A stretch of 32,292 bases of DNA from Blastopirellula marina (GTDB lineage: Bacteria > Planctomycetota > Phycisphaerae > Sedimentisphaerales > UBA12454). This document shows positions 1 to 8,022 of this stretch, piece after piece (the first letter of the stretch is position 1; each line of letters opens with the position of its first letter). The DNA is taken from positions 1-32,292 of the forward strand of contig DYLR01000005.1 in the NCBI GenBank assembly GCA_020721975.1, written 5' to 3'. The position numbers and the translations under genes were made by a program. The notes beneath the pieces were generated by a model. The model ran no database searches and had not been told where the DNA came from. It was given only the letters and a program-made list of their open reading frames with translations.

Positions 1-57
1 CCGGGCGCGTCAACCGTGCGGGTTGAGCCGTAGAATTAGTTTATCGGGATTCGAACG

Positions 58-1191
58 ATGATTGGCGTTGTTAAAACGCCCGATACAATGGAGAAACTGC
101 GGATACTAAGCGCAGATTCGCAGTATGACCTTGCCTGCGCATGCGGCAGCAGAGACATCAAAGGCAGAACACGTTCGCAACACGGCGGCTGGATATATCC
201 GGTTACACTCCCCAGCGGCGGCAGAGACAATCTTCTCAAAACTCTTGTCTCAAATTCCTGCCGGAACGACTGCAAATATTGTCCGCTGCGGGCGCAAAAC
301 GATGTGCAAAGATGCAGTTTGAACAGCGATGAAATTGTCAAAGTGTTCCTTGATTATTTTAATCGCCGGGAGGTTTTTGGACTGTTTTTAACTTCCGCGG
401 TTGTCGGCAGTGCGGATGAAACAATGGAAAAACTTATCGCGCCGGCCAGAATACTGCGTAAAAAATACAAATGCAAAGCGTATATACATCTGAAGGTCAT
501 TCCCGGTGCAGGCAAAGCGGCGATAAAGGAAGCTGTGAGTCTTGCCGATACGGTATCGGTAAATATTGAAGTGCCCGGCGAAGAATATCTGAAGAAGCTC
601 TCGACCGGCAAGGATTTTCTCAACGATGTTATCGAGCCGATGAAATACATTTCACAGCTTACCGCCGGAGATGATAAATATGAGCGCTGCTGCCAGACAA
701 CTCAATTTATTGTCGGTGCGGCAGGTGAAAAAGACGCAGAGATTGTCAAATATACTGCGGCGCTTTATCAAAGACTGCGATTAAGCAGGGTTTATTTCAG
801 CGCATACCAGGCGCAGCTCGGCAGCGGGGATTTATCTCAAACGGCAAAGTCGGCAGGCAATGATATTCTGACGCGCGAACACAGGCTGTATCAGGCGGAC
901 TTTTTGCTTCGCAAATATAAATTTTCCGAATCGGATATCATTTTTGATTTTGACGGACAGCTTTCACTGCAAAAAGACCCCAAGCAGGTCTGGGCGGATG
1001 CACATCCGGAGTTTTTCCCGGTGCGGATTAACTTTGCCGCACGCAGCGAACTTTTGAAAGTGCCTGGTCTTGGGCCGACTACGGTAGATAATATAATTAA
1101 CAGGCGAAAAACGGGGAGAATAAATTGGCTTGGAGACATCGGCATCGGCAAAAGACTGCTTAAGGCCGATAAGTATCTGGTTTACAATTAG
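58..1191 (+). CDS. Radical SAM protein with C-terminal helix-hairpin-helix; resembles the putative DNA modification/repair radical SAM family (TIGR03916-like). Met at 88 (MEKLRILSADSQYD) is an alternative start
   Basis: CX3CX2C motif (CRNDCKYCPLR); AYIHLKVIPGA and SVNIEVP segments; C-terminal HhH LLKVPGLGPTTVDNIINRRKTGRI. Confidence 0.85.
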   Translation: MIGVVKTPDTMEKLRILSADSQYDLACACGSRDIKGRTRSQHGGWIYPVTLPSGGRDNLLKTLVSNSCRNDCKYCPLRAQNDVQRCSLNSDEIVKVFLDYFNRREVFGLFLTSAVVGSADETMEKLIAPARILRKKYKCKAYIHLKVIPGAGKAAIKEAVSLADTVSVNIEVPGEEYLKKLSTGKDFLNDVIEPMKYISQLTAGDDKYERCCQTTQFIVGAAGEKDAEIVKYTAALYQRLRLSRVYFSAYQAQLGSGDLSQTAKSAGNDILTREHRLYQADFLLRKYKFSESDIIFDFDGQLSLQKDPKQVWADAHPEFFPVRINFAARSELLKVPGLGPTTVDNIINRRKTGRINWLGDIGIGKRLLKADKYLVYN

Positions 1192-1193
1192 AC

Positions 1194-1226
1194 ACCATTT
1201 AACATTATTTTTTAAATGGTTATTTT
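1194..1226 (+). terminator. Rho-independent terminator for the radical SAM gene
   Basis: ACCATTTAA (1194-1202), 9-nt loop, TTAAATGGT (1212-1220), then TATTTTTT; lies between convergent genes. Confidence 0.75.
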
Positions 1227-1232
1227 TTGCCA

Positions 1233-2351
1233 TTAATGTCCAACGACACTGGAAATTTTGAATACCGGCATAAGCAGCGCAATTGCTATTGTGCCTATCA
1301 CAAGACCCATTATAACTATCATAGCAGGCTCGATAAGGGCGGTCGTACTCTTTATGGAAGCTTTTAATTTTCTTTCGTAGAAATCCGATATTTTGTCACA
1401 AACTCTGCCTATTTCGCCGCTTTTTTCGCCGCTTTTGAGCATTTGAATAATCGGGCCGGCCACGAGTTTTTTGCGGTTTGCCAGATTTATTGCGTCGGAC
1501 AACTGATAACCGTCGTGAATTTTTTCGGTAACCTGCGTCCAGAGATTGCGAAAGTGAATATTATCGCAGGAATCATTTATCACGTCCATAGCGTCAAGCA
1601 TAGGCACGCCGGTATTAAGCATTGTAGCCATAATTCTCATACTGCGCGTCATTATCGATTCTATGAACATCGTGCCTATAAGCGGTATGCTTATTTTGAC
1701 GGAATCAAACAGCCTTTTGCCGGCAGCAGTACCGGCCAGATAGTGAAGGATAAAAAATACAACGACAATTGTAGTCAGGGCTGTTGGAGAATTTTTGATT
1801 TTCACAAAAAAGTCGCTTATATCCACAAGCATCTGTGTCATTTTCGGCAAAGCCACTCCACGAGCCTGGTAAATAATCGTGAATTTCGGCAGGACAAAGA
1901 CCATAAGGGACATTGTTGCAAGCAGGGAAACCACCATCATTGCCGCCGGATAAAACATTGCACCTTTTATTGACCTGGCAGTTTCCTGTTCTGCATCGAG
2001 ATAACCGCTGAGTATCTCGAGCATTTGAGGCATTTTACCGGAAGCCTCGGAGGCTCTTACCATACTTATAAACATCGTATTGAATATCAGCGGATAAGCG
2101 GAAAGACAGGTTGAAAAATCATCTCCGCTGCTGATTCGCTCACAAAGGTCTTCAAGAACTTCCTTAAAAACGCCCTGTTTTGTCTGGGCGGCAATAGCCG
2201 CGATGGCATCGCTTACTACAACGCCGCTGGAAAGCATAACCGATAACTGCGTTGTAAAAAGAATCAGTTCGGAACGGCTTACGCGGGCATTTCTGAATCT
2301 GCCTGCCGCTTTCGGCTGTCTTGCTGCTGATTGTGGGGCTGTAGTTATCAT
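1233..2351 (-). CDS. Type II secretion/type IV pilus inner-membrane platform protein GspF/PilC family
   Basis: Typical GspF features: ELILFTTQLSVMLSSGVVVSDAI, ISMVRASEASGKMPQMLEILS, GEKSGEIGRVCDKISDFYE, C-terminal EPAMIVIMGLVIGTIAIALLMPVF. Confidence 0.92.
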   Translation of the reverse strand: MITTAPQSAARQPKAAGRFRNARVSRSELILFTTQLSVMLSSGVVVSDAIAAIAAQTKQGVFKEVLEDLCERISSGDDFSTCLSAYPLIFNTMFISMVRASEASGKMPQMLEILSGYLDAEQETARSIKGAMFYPAAMMVVSLLATMSLMVFVLPKFTIIYQARGVALPKMTQMLVDISDFFVKIKNSPTALTTIVVVFFILHYLAGTAAGKRLFDSVKISIPLIGTMFIESIMTRSMRIMATMLNTGVPMLDAMDVINDSCDNIHFRNLWTQVTEKIHDGYQLSDAINLANRKKLVAGPIIQMLKSGEKSGEIGRVCDKISDFYERKLKASIKSTTALIEPAMIVIMGLVIGTIAIALLMPVFKISSVVGH

Positions 2352-2353
2352 AC

Positions 2354-4078
2354 CTAAAACTCATTTTCAACTTTGGTTACCCTGATAATTTCATCGACAG
2401 TTGTAATGCCCGCCTTGACTTTGGCCATACCGTCGTCGCGGAGGGTTTTCATGCCGTTGGCTTTCGCGGCCTGCCAGATTAAATTAAGACCGGCGTTTTG
2501 GGCAATAAGCGACTGAATATTCGCATCAGGCACAAAAAGCTCGTGTATTGCTATTCTTCCGAGATAGCCGGTGTTTCTGCATTTTTTACATCCGAGTCCC
2601 CTGCTGAATGTTTCTACCGGTCCGACGGTCTGTTCGACCACCTTGCGCAGTCCGGCCGGAGGCTCATACGCCTCTTTGCAGTTTGGACAGATTTTTCTGA
2701 CAAGCCGCTGGGCCAGCACGGCCGTAAGTGATGCGCTTACCAAATAAGGCGGCACTCTCAAATCAACCAGTCGCGTAACGGCGCCTGGCGCGTCATTTGT
2801 ATGTAATGTTGAAAACACTAAATGCCCGGTGAGGGCGGCCTGAACGGCTACATTTGCCGTTTCCTGGTCTCGAATTTCTCCGACCATTATCACATCAGGG
2901 TCCTGCCGCAGCATTGAACGCAGGGCAGAGGCAAATGTAAAGCCTGCGCTTTCGTTGACCTGGAATTGATTGATGCCGTCAATATTGGCCTCAACAGGGT
3001 CTTCAGCGGTACAGATATTTACGTCTTCGCTGTTTATTTCCTGCAAGGCTGCGTAAAGCGTTGTATTTTTGCCGCTGCCTGTGGGGCCTGTAACAAGTAC
3101 AATGCCGTTTGGGGAATTAACTTTTTGCCGGAACAGGTTCAGATTTTCATAGCTAAATCCAAGCGATTCAAGATTGTATCTCATCCTCTGTGCATCAAGC
3201 ACGCGAATAACGACCTTTTCGCCGTAAGTGCCCGGCATTATTGATACTCGCAAATCTATTGGTTTTCCGTCAACCAGCACATGAATACCGCCGTCCTGGG
3301 GGAGTCTGCGCTGTGCGATGTCCAGCTCGGCCATAATTTTTATTCTCGATACTACCGCGGCGTGCATCTGGAAAGGCGGACGTATTTTTTCATAAAGTTT
3401 TCCGTCAACGCGGTATCGCACGCGAAGTTTTTTATTGTCCGGCTCAATGTGAATATCGCTGGCATTTTCACGCACGGCATTATAGAGCAGATAATTGACA
3501 AGCTTTACAACCGGCGACTGCCCGGCGACCTCTTCAAGATTGCCGAGGTCTTCGGTAACATTTTCAATCAGCGTAAAATCTTCAAGCCCGGAATCGTCGA
3601 TTATATCGTCGATTACAAACACATTTGCGGCGGGCATATAATTCTGAAGCGTTGCACGGATGTCCTTTACGGTCGCACAGACGACCTGTACTCTGCAGCC
3701 GCTTATACGCTCGATTTCATCAATCAAAAAGACATTGGCCGGTTCGCTGACGGCAACGGTTAAAACATTATAAACCTTAAAAAGCGGCAGAACGTCGTTT
3801 TTCTCGATAAAATCCCGCGGCAGAATTTCAACTACGCCGGCATCGCAGAGTTTGGGCATAATCACGGCGTAAGGCACACCGTAAGTGTCGGCAAGGGCCT
3901 CGGCAATGTCGTTTTCAGTGCAAAAACCCTTTTCGACAAGCAGTTCTCCAAGTAGTTTTTTATGACCGTTCTGCTCCTGCTGACTGAGTGCGGTCTCTAT
4001 CTGCTCGGCGGTTACAATGCCTTTATTGAGCAGTATCTGCCCAAGCTGAAGCTTGTTTTCAACTATCGTTTTACCCAT
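2354..4078 (-). CDS. Type II secretion/type IV pilus assembly ATPase GspE/PilB with MshEN-like N-terminal domain
   Basis: GPTGSGKNTTLYAAL (variant Walker A), MLRQDPDVIMVGEIRDQETA, STLHTNDAPGAVTRL, CPNC...CKKC zinc site; N-terminal LGQILLNKGIVTAEQIETALSQQ and LGELLVEKGFCTENDIAEAL. Confidence 0.95.
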   Translation of the reverse strand: MGKTIVENKLQLGQILLNKGIVTAEQIETALSQQEQNGHKKLLGELLVEKGFCTENDIAEALADTYGVPYAVIMPKLCDAGVVEILPRDFIEKNDVLPLFKVYNVLTVAVSEPANVFLIDEIERISGCRVQVVCATVKDIRATLQNYMPAANVFVIDDIIDDSGLEDFTLIENVTEDLGNLEEVAGQSPVVKLVNYLLYNAVRENASDIHIEPDNKKLRVRYRVDGKLYEKIRPPFQMHAAVVSRIKIMAELDIAQRRLPQDGGIHVLVDGKPIDLRVSIMPGTYGEKVVIRVLDAQRMRYNLESLGFSYENLNLFRQKVNSPNGIVLVTGPTGSGKNTTLYAALQEINSEDVNICTAEDPVEANIDGINQFQVNESAGFTFASALRSMLRQDPDVIMVGEIRDQETANVAVQAALTGHLVFSTLHTNDAPGAVTRLVDLRVPPYLVSASLTAVLAQRLVRKICPNCKEAYEPPAGLRKVVEQTVGPVETFSRGLGCKKCRNTGYLGRIAIHELFVPDANIQSLIAQNAGLNLIWQAAKANGMKTLRDDGMAKVKAGITTVDEIIRVTKVENEF

Positions 4079-4106
4079 AAATTCCGTTTCGAAATTCGCT
4101 ATATAA

Positions 4107-4127
4107 CCCCCAGGACAGGCCTGGTGG
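4107..4127 (-). repeat. Intergenic hairpin repeat copy A (8-bp arms, 5-nt loop)
   Basis: Minus strand AG-CCACCAGG-CCTGT-CCTGGGGG-T; 7 of 8 arm positions pair; same loop and flanks as copy B at 17182-17202. Confidence 0.6.
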
Positions 4128-4176
4128 CTAAAAACTAACGTTTACGGCTCTTTCTTTGCATTTTTAGAGAATATCC

Positions 4177-4512
4177 TTATGCAAAGCTTTTGACGGCCTC
4201 GGCGAGTTCGGAATACCGGTCGAACTCCTGGGCAAGCCTGGTTATCTCAAGTATTTTCCGGCAGACTTCATCAAGACCCGCCAGTTTCAGGCCGCATTTG
4301 CTTTCAAGACAGTGATCCCGCAGCCATAAAAGCTGCTCAAGGCCGGCACTGTCTATTCCGGTCATATTGCTCATGTCCAGCACAATGCCTTTACGTCCGT
4401 CGGTAATAGCGGCATTGGCTGCATTGTGGAACATATCGGTATGTTCGGCAGTAAAATCGCCGTGCATATCGATAACCGCAATATCATTATAGTCCTGTCT
4501 GTGCAGCTTCAT
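4177..4512 (-). CDS. STAS-domain anti-sigma factor antagonist
   Basis: VIDMHGDFTAEHTDMF...KGIVLDMSNMTGIDSAGLEQLLWL; start moved to internal Met (MKLHRQDY), which gives an ATGA overlap with the HD-GYP stop. Confidence 0.85.
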   Translation of the reverse strand: MKLHRQDYNDIAVIDMHGDFTAEHTDMFHNAANAAITDGRKGIVLDMSNMTGIDSAGLEQLLWLRDHCLESKCGLKLAGLDEVCRKILEITRLAQEFDRYSELAEAVKSFA

Positions 4513-6098
4513 CTTATTAAAGCTCCAATCGCAACACTTCCATAATTCCAGGATTGTCTGGTATAAATGCTTTCGATGCACTCGTCCTGTAAAATCTGCC
4601 AGAGCTGATTGACGTCGCTGTCAAGGAAAAGTCTGCCTATTACAGGGTCGAACTGGGTACCGAGATTTTTTTCGATTTCGCCAAGCGTAACCTGCAGCGA
4701 AAGAGCCGACCGGTAGCTTCTTCTTGACGTCATTGCGTCAAAGGTATCTGCAAGCATGACTATTTTTCCGGCAAGCGGAATTTCGTCGCCCTTGAGGTGA
4801 TTCGGGTATCCCCTGCCGTCGCACCGTTCGTGGTGACAGAGTATGCCCGGAATAATATCCTTCATCTGAGGAATTTCGGCAAGAATGCCTGCGCCTATAA
4901 CAGGGTGAGCCTTTATCTTCCTGAACTCCTCGTCTGTGAGCGGACCTTCCTTGCATAACACAGCCTCCGGTATTCCGATTTTTCCTATATCGTGCAGCAG
5001 ACCTGACAGATATATTCGCTGAATCTGTTCCTCTTCGAGAGGATTGGTTTTGGCGTAATTTTCCGCCAGCCATCTCGATATATATGCCACTCTTTCGGAA
5101 TGGCCCCTGGTGTATTTGTCCTTGGCGTCAATGCTGTTGGTAAGAGCCTTGAGCGAGCCGAGGAAAAGCAGCTTAAGCTCTTCGAAAAGATTGCCGTTTT
5201 CGACAAACACGGCACATTCGTTGGCGACCGAGCGGAAAATTTTCATATCGACGCTGTCGAAATCGGGCTTGCCGATGCGATTAACGGCAATCATAAAGCC
5301 GATGTTCTTTTCGCCGACGCTCAGCGGCACAGCTATTATATTTTGTATCGTTCTGGGCCATTCATATTTGAACGCCCCGTCAATTTCGCTGTCGAGAAGC
5401 GCTTCTTTGCCCTGTTCAATCTGCTCGGTGAGCCTGTCGTAAATCACTTCAAACATATCATAAAATTCATCGTGCTGGATAGGGATGATTCCGGCGCCTG
5501 CGGTAACCATAAGTCTGCCGGAATTATCAAGCCGCTTGTCAAGCACAACGGCTATGCCCTGCACCTGAATAATTTCGCATAATGAATCGCAGGCCAGCTG
5601 CAGATAAGCCGAATCGGACTGGTTGACCTGCATATTTGTGCCCATTTTATACAGCAGTGCAAGTTCTTCATAGGTGTGCGAAAGTTCCTCGCTGACAAGT
5701 TCAATCTGCTGTTCGGATTTGCCTGCGTCTATACAGCCGTCCACCAGACACGCCAGAATCTGCTTTAGATATTCATAAATACCGGCATTGATTTCGGCGC
5801 CGTCCCGCTGGTACAGCAAGGCCGCTCCATTAATGTCGTCGCCAAGCCGTATCGGCATGGCAATCGCTCTGTTTTGGGCAATAAGAGCAGCTTCTGTCGG
5901 GCTGCCGGCAAGATATTCCACAGCACAGGGTCGCAGCGACTCGACTATCGGGCTGTCGGATTCATCGCTTTGAGCTACAACAGCGCCTGTTCGGTCGAAT
6001 ATCACCTGACCGCAGCGCAGACCTGCCAGCTTCCGGTTAAAATTCCTTATATATCTCAGTTGTGCCACACCGAATATTTTTACTTTGCCTGCAATCAT
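4509..6098 (-). CDS. GAF plus HD-GYP domain protein, putative c-di-GMP phosphodiesterase
   Basis: GHSERVAYISRWLAE, SGLLHDIGKIGIPEAVL, HPVIGAGIL, CHHERCDGRGYPNHLKGDEIPLAGKIVMLADTFDAMTS; GAF-like region upstream. Confidence 0.93.
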   Translation of the reverse strand: MIAGKVKIFGVAQLRYIRNFNRKLAGLRCGQVIFDRTGAVVAQSDESDSPIVESLRPCAVEYLAGSPTEAALIAQNRAIAMPIRLGDDINGAALLYQRDGAEINAGIYEYLKQILACLVDGCIDAGKSEQQIELVSEELSHTYEELALLYKMGTNMQVNQSDSAYLQLACDSLCEIIQVQGIAVVLDKRLDNSGRLMVTAGAGIIPIQHDEFYDMFEVIYDRLTEQIEQGKEALLDSEIDGAFKYEWPRTIQNIIAVPLSVGEKNIGFMIAVNRIGKPDFDSVDMKIFRSVANECAVFVENGNLFEELKLLFLGSLKALTNSIDAKDKYTRGHSERVAYISRWLAENYAKTNPLEEEQIQRIYLSGLLHDIGKIGIPEAVLCKEGPLTDEEFRKIKAHPVIGAGILAEIPQMKDIIPGILCHHERCDGRGYPNHLKGDEIPLAGKIVMLADTFDAMTSRRSYRSALSLQVTLGEIEKNLGTQFDPVIGRLFLDSDVNQLWQILQDECIESIYTRQSWNYGSVAIGALIR

Positions 6099-6143
6099 TA
6101 AAAATCTGCTCCAAAGATGTCAAATCTCAAATCCGTTAGTTCG

Positions 6144-6527
6144 TTATGTTGCCGCAGCAGCCGAAAGAGCCTGTTCGACATTTCCAAGCACTTCTCTGGG
6201 ACTGAACGGCTTGTTGAGGCACTGGAAAATACCGAGTCTTTGTCTTGTCGGCTCGTCAATGGCAAAATCTCTGGCAGTTAGCATAATTACGGGGATACTA
6301 ACCGTAAGGCTGTTTTTGCGCAGAGCCTCAATCATTTCAAGGCCGGTCATCAGCGGCATCTGATAATCTGAAACAATTACGTCCGGCTTTTCGGAACAGG
6401 CAAGCTCGTAGGCCTGCCGTCCGTTCTCGGCCAGGATAACCTCAAAGCCGTTGTTGCGCAATTTCATTGCAACAACCTGTCTGATGTGAATTTCATCATC
6501 GGCCACAAGAATTTTTTTGTCGCTCAT
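6144..6527 (-). CDS. Stand-alone response regulator receiver (CheY-like)
   Basis: ILVADDEIHIR, VIVSDYQMPLMTGLEMI, VIMLTARD, LNKPFSPREVL. Confidence 0.95.
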   Translation of the reverse strand: MSDKKILVADDEIHIRQVVAMKLRNNGFEVILAENGRQAYELACSEKPDVIVSDYQMPLMTGLEMIEALRKNSLTVSIPVIMLTARDFAIDEPTRQRLGIFQCLNKPFSPREVLGNVEQALSAAAAT

Positions 6528-6601
6528 AGCTAATCCTTCCCAGATATTTTCAAATTAAAAATGAAAATCATTGAATTTCATCATTTTTTAATTATCTACC
6601 A

Positions 6602-8005
6602 TTACACCGTCGCCGTTGTTTCAACACCGGCTGCCAGCGGCAATTCAAAACCGAACGTGCTGCCTTTGCCTGGTTCGCTTTGAACGAATATTCTGCCGTT
6701 ATGCACTTTTTCAATTATCTGTTTGACAAGATTCAGACCCAGACCTGTGCCTTTTGCCATTTTATTGTTGGCTGCAACACGATAGAATTTTTCAAACAGC
6801 CTGGGCAGTTCTTCAGGAGGAATACCGACGCCGGTATCGGTTACTGTGACGCGGACAAGGCGCTGCGCCTCGTCAACCTCGTTGCGCACCGTTACATGGC
6901 CGGAGGGCGGAGTATATTTTACGGCGTTGCTGAGCAGATTTATTATCACCTGTGAAATCATGTCCTTGTCGGCAAGCGTCTGGTCATAAACGATATCGCC
7001 GTCATACTCGATAGTTATATTCTTTTCAGCGGCATAGCTTTTCATCATTGCCACTGCGTCCTTTATAAGCAGTGTGGTGCTCAAAATTTCCTTTTTAACT
7101 TTTACAAGGCCGGACTCTATCCGCGATATATTAAGAATATCTTCGATGAGCCGGTTGAGCCTTTGAGCCTGGGACTGAATTATGCCGTAGAATTCCGTTC
7201 GCGTTTTTTCGTCCTGTGCTTCGCCGTCGGCGAGCATTTCCGCATAAGCCGTTATCGATGCCAGCGGCGTTTTCAATTCATGCGAGACATGACTTACAAA
7301 GTCGTTTTTAGCCTGTGCGATTTCCTTTTCCCTGGTTATATCGTGCATCACCGCCACAATGCCGCAAATACTGCCGCGGTCGTCATAAATGCATGAAATT
7401 GTACAGTCGCAGATTATATTTTCGCCGTTGCACTGAATTTCAAGCTCACGCCGGACATGGCGGGTCTGGCTTTGACAACTTTGACGAATCAGTTCGATAA
7501 ACTGCTTATTTTTGACCAGTTCGTCAAGCGGTTTAAGTTCGACGGTTTTATAATCAAAATCAAGCAGACGACCTGCCGGCTCGTTGGCCGTAAGCACTCT
7601 TTCTCCGGCATCGCTAACAATTACCGCATCGCGAATGCTGTATATTATGCCTTCGCTGCTGTGCTTCTGGCGTCTGGCTAGCTGAATCTGCAAAGTCAGG
7701 TCCCTGATTTGTTCTCCGAGACGCTGTGATTTTTCGGCATTATCATTAAAAACCTTCTGCATTCTGTCGAGTATGCTGCCAGGAGCAATGGTCTTGATTT
7801 TGCGTACTTTGCCAGAGGCAAGACTTTCGAGCAAACCAGCAAGATTTGCGTCCTGCGTCATTTGCCGCATTATCAAAATGCCGGTAGCGGCAAGTCCGAC
7901 ACCGGCGGCTGCAATGCGAACAAACAACCAGCCGAATATACAGCAGGCTATCATCGCAGCAGCCGTAATAACGCACAAAACAGAATTTACTTCAATCCGT
8001 TTCAC
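6602..8005 (-). CDS. Membrane sensor histidine kinase (PAS, HisKA, HATPase_c)
   Basis: N-terminal TM segments; SHELKTPLASITAYAEML H-box; NLLSNAVKYTPPSG N-box; VTDTGVGIPPEELPRLFEKFYR; KGTGLGLNLVKQI. Confidence 0.95.
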   Translation of the reverse strand: MKRIEVNSVLCVITAAAMIACCIFGWLFVRIAAAGVGLAATGILIMRQMTQDANLAGLLESLASGKVRKIKTIAPGSILDRMQKVFNDNAEKSQRLGEQIRDLTLQIQLARRQKHSSEGIIYSIRDAVIVSDAGERVLTANEPAGRLLDFDYKTVELKPLDELVKNKQFIELIRQSCQSQTRHVRRELEIQCNGENIICDCTISCIYDDRGSICGIVAVMHDITREKEIAQAKNDFVSHVSHELKTPLASITAYAEMLADGEAQDEKTRTEFYGIIQSQAQRLNRLIEDILNISRIESGLVKVKKEILSTTLLIKDAVAMMKSYAAEKNITIEYDGDIVYDQTLADKDMISQVIINLLSNAVKYTPPSGHVTVRNEVDEAQRLVRVTVTDTGVGIPPEELPRLFEKFYRVAANNKMAKGTGLGLNLVKQIIEKVHNGRIFVQSEPGKGSTFGFELPLAAGVETTATV

Positions 8006-8022
8006 TTTTCAGTCTTTTTGCC

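Noticed and set aside
48-60. GGGATTCGAAC resembling a tRNA T-arm near the window start
   Set aside because: No acceptor, D-arm or anticodon arm can be placed on either strand
1443-1973. 176-aa plus-strand ORF
   Set aside because: His/Tyr-rich shadow of gspF on the opposite strand
4079-4176. Possible GEMM/c-di-GMP-I riboswitch in the STAS-GspE spacer (minus strand GCAAAG...GCC)
   Set aside because: Too short and lacks the paired two-helix GEMM architecture; the hairpin is better explained as repeat copy A
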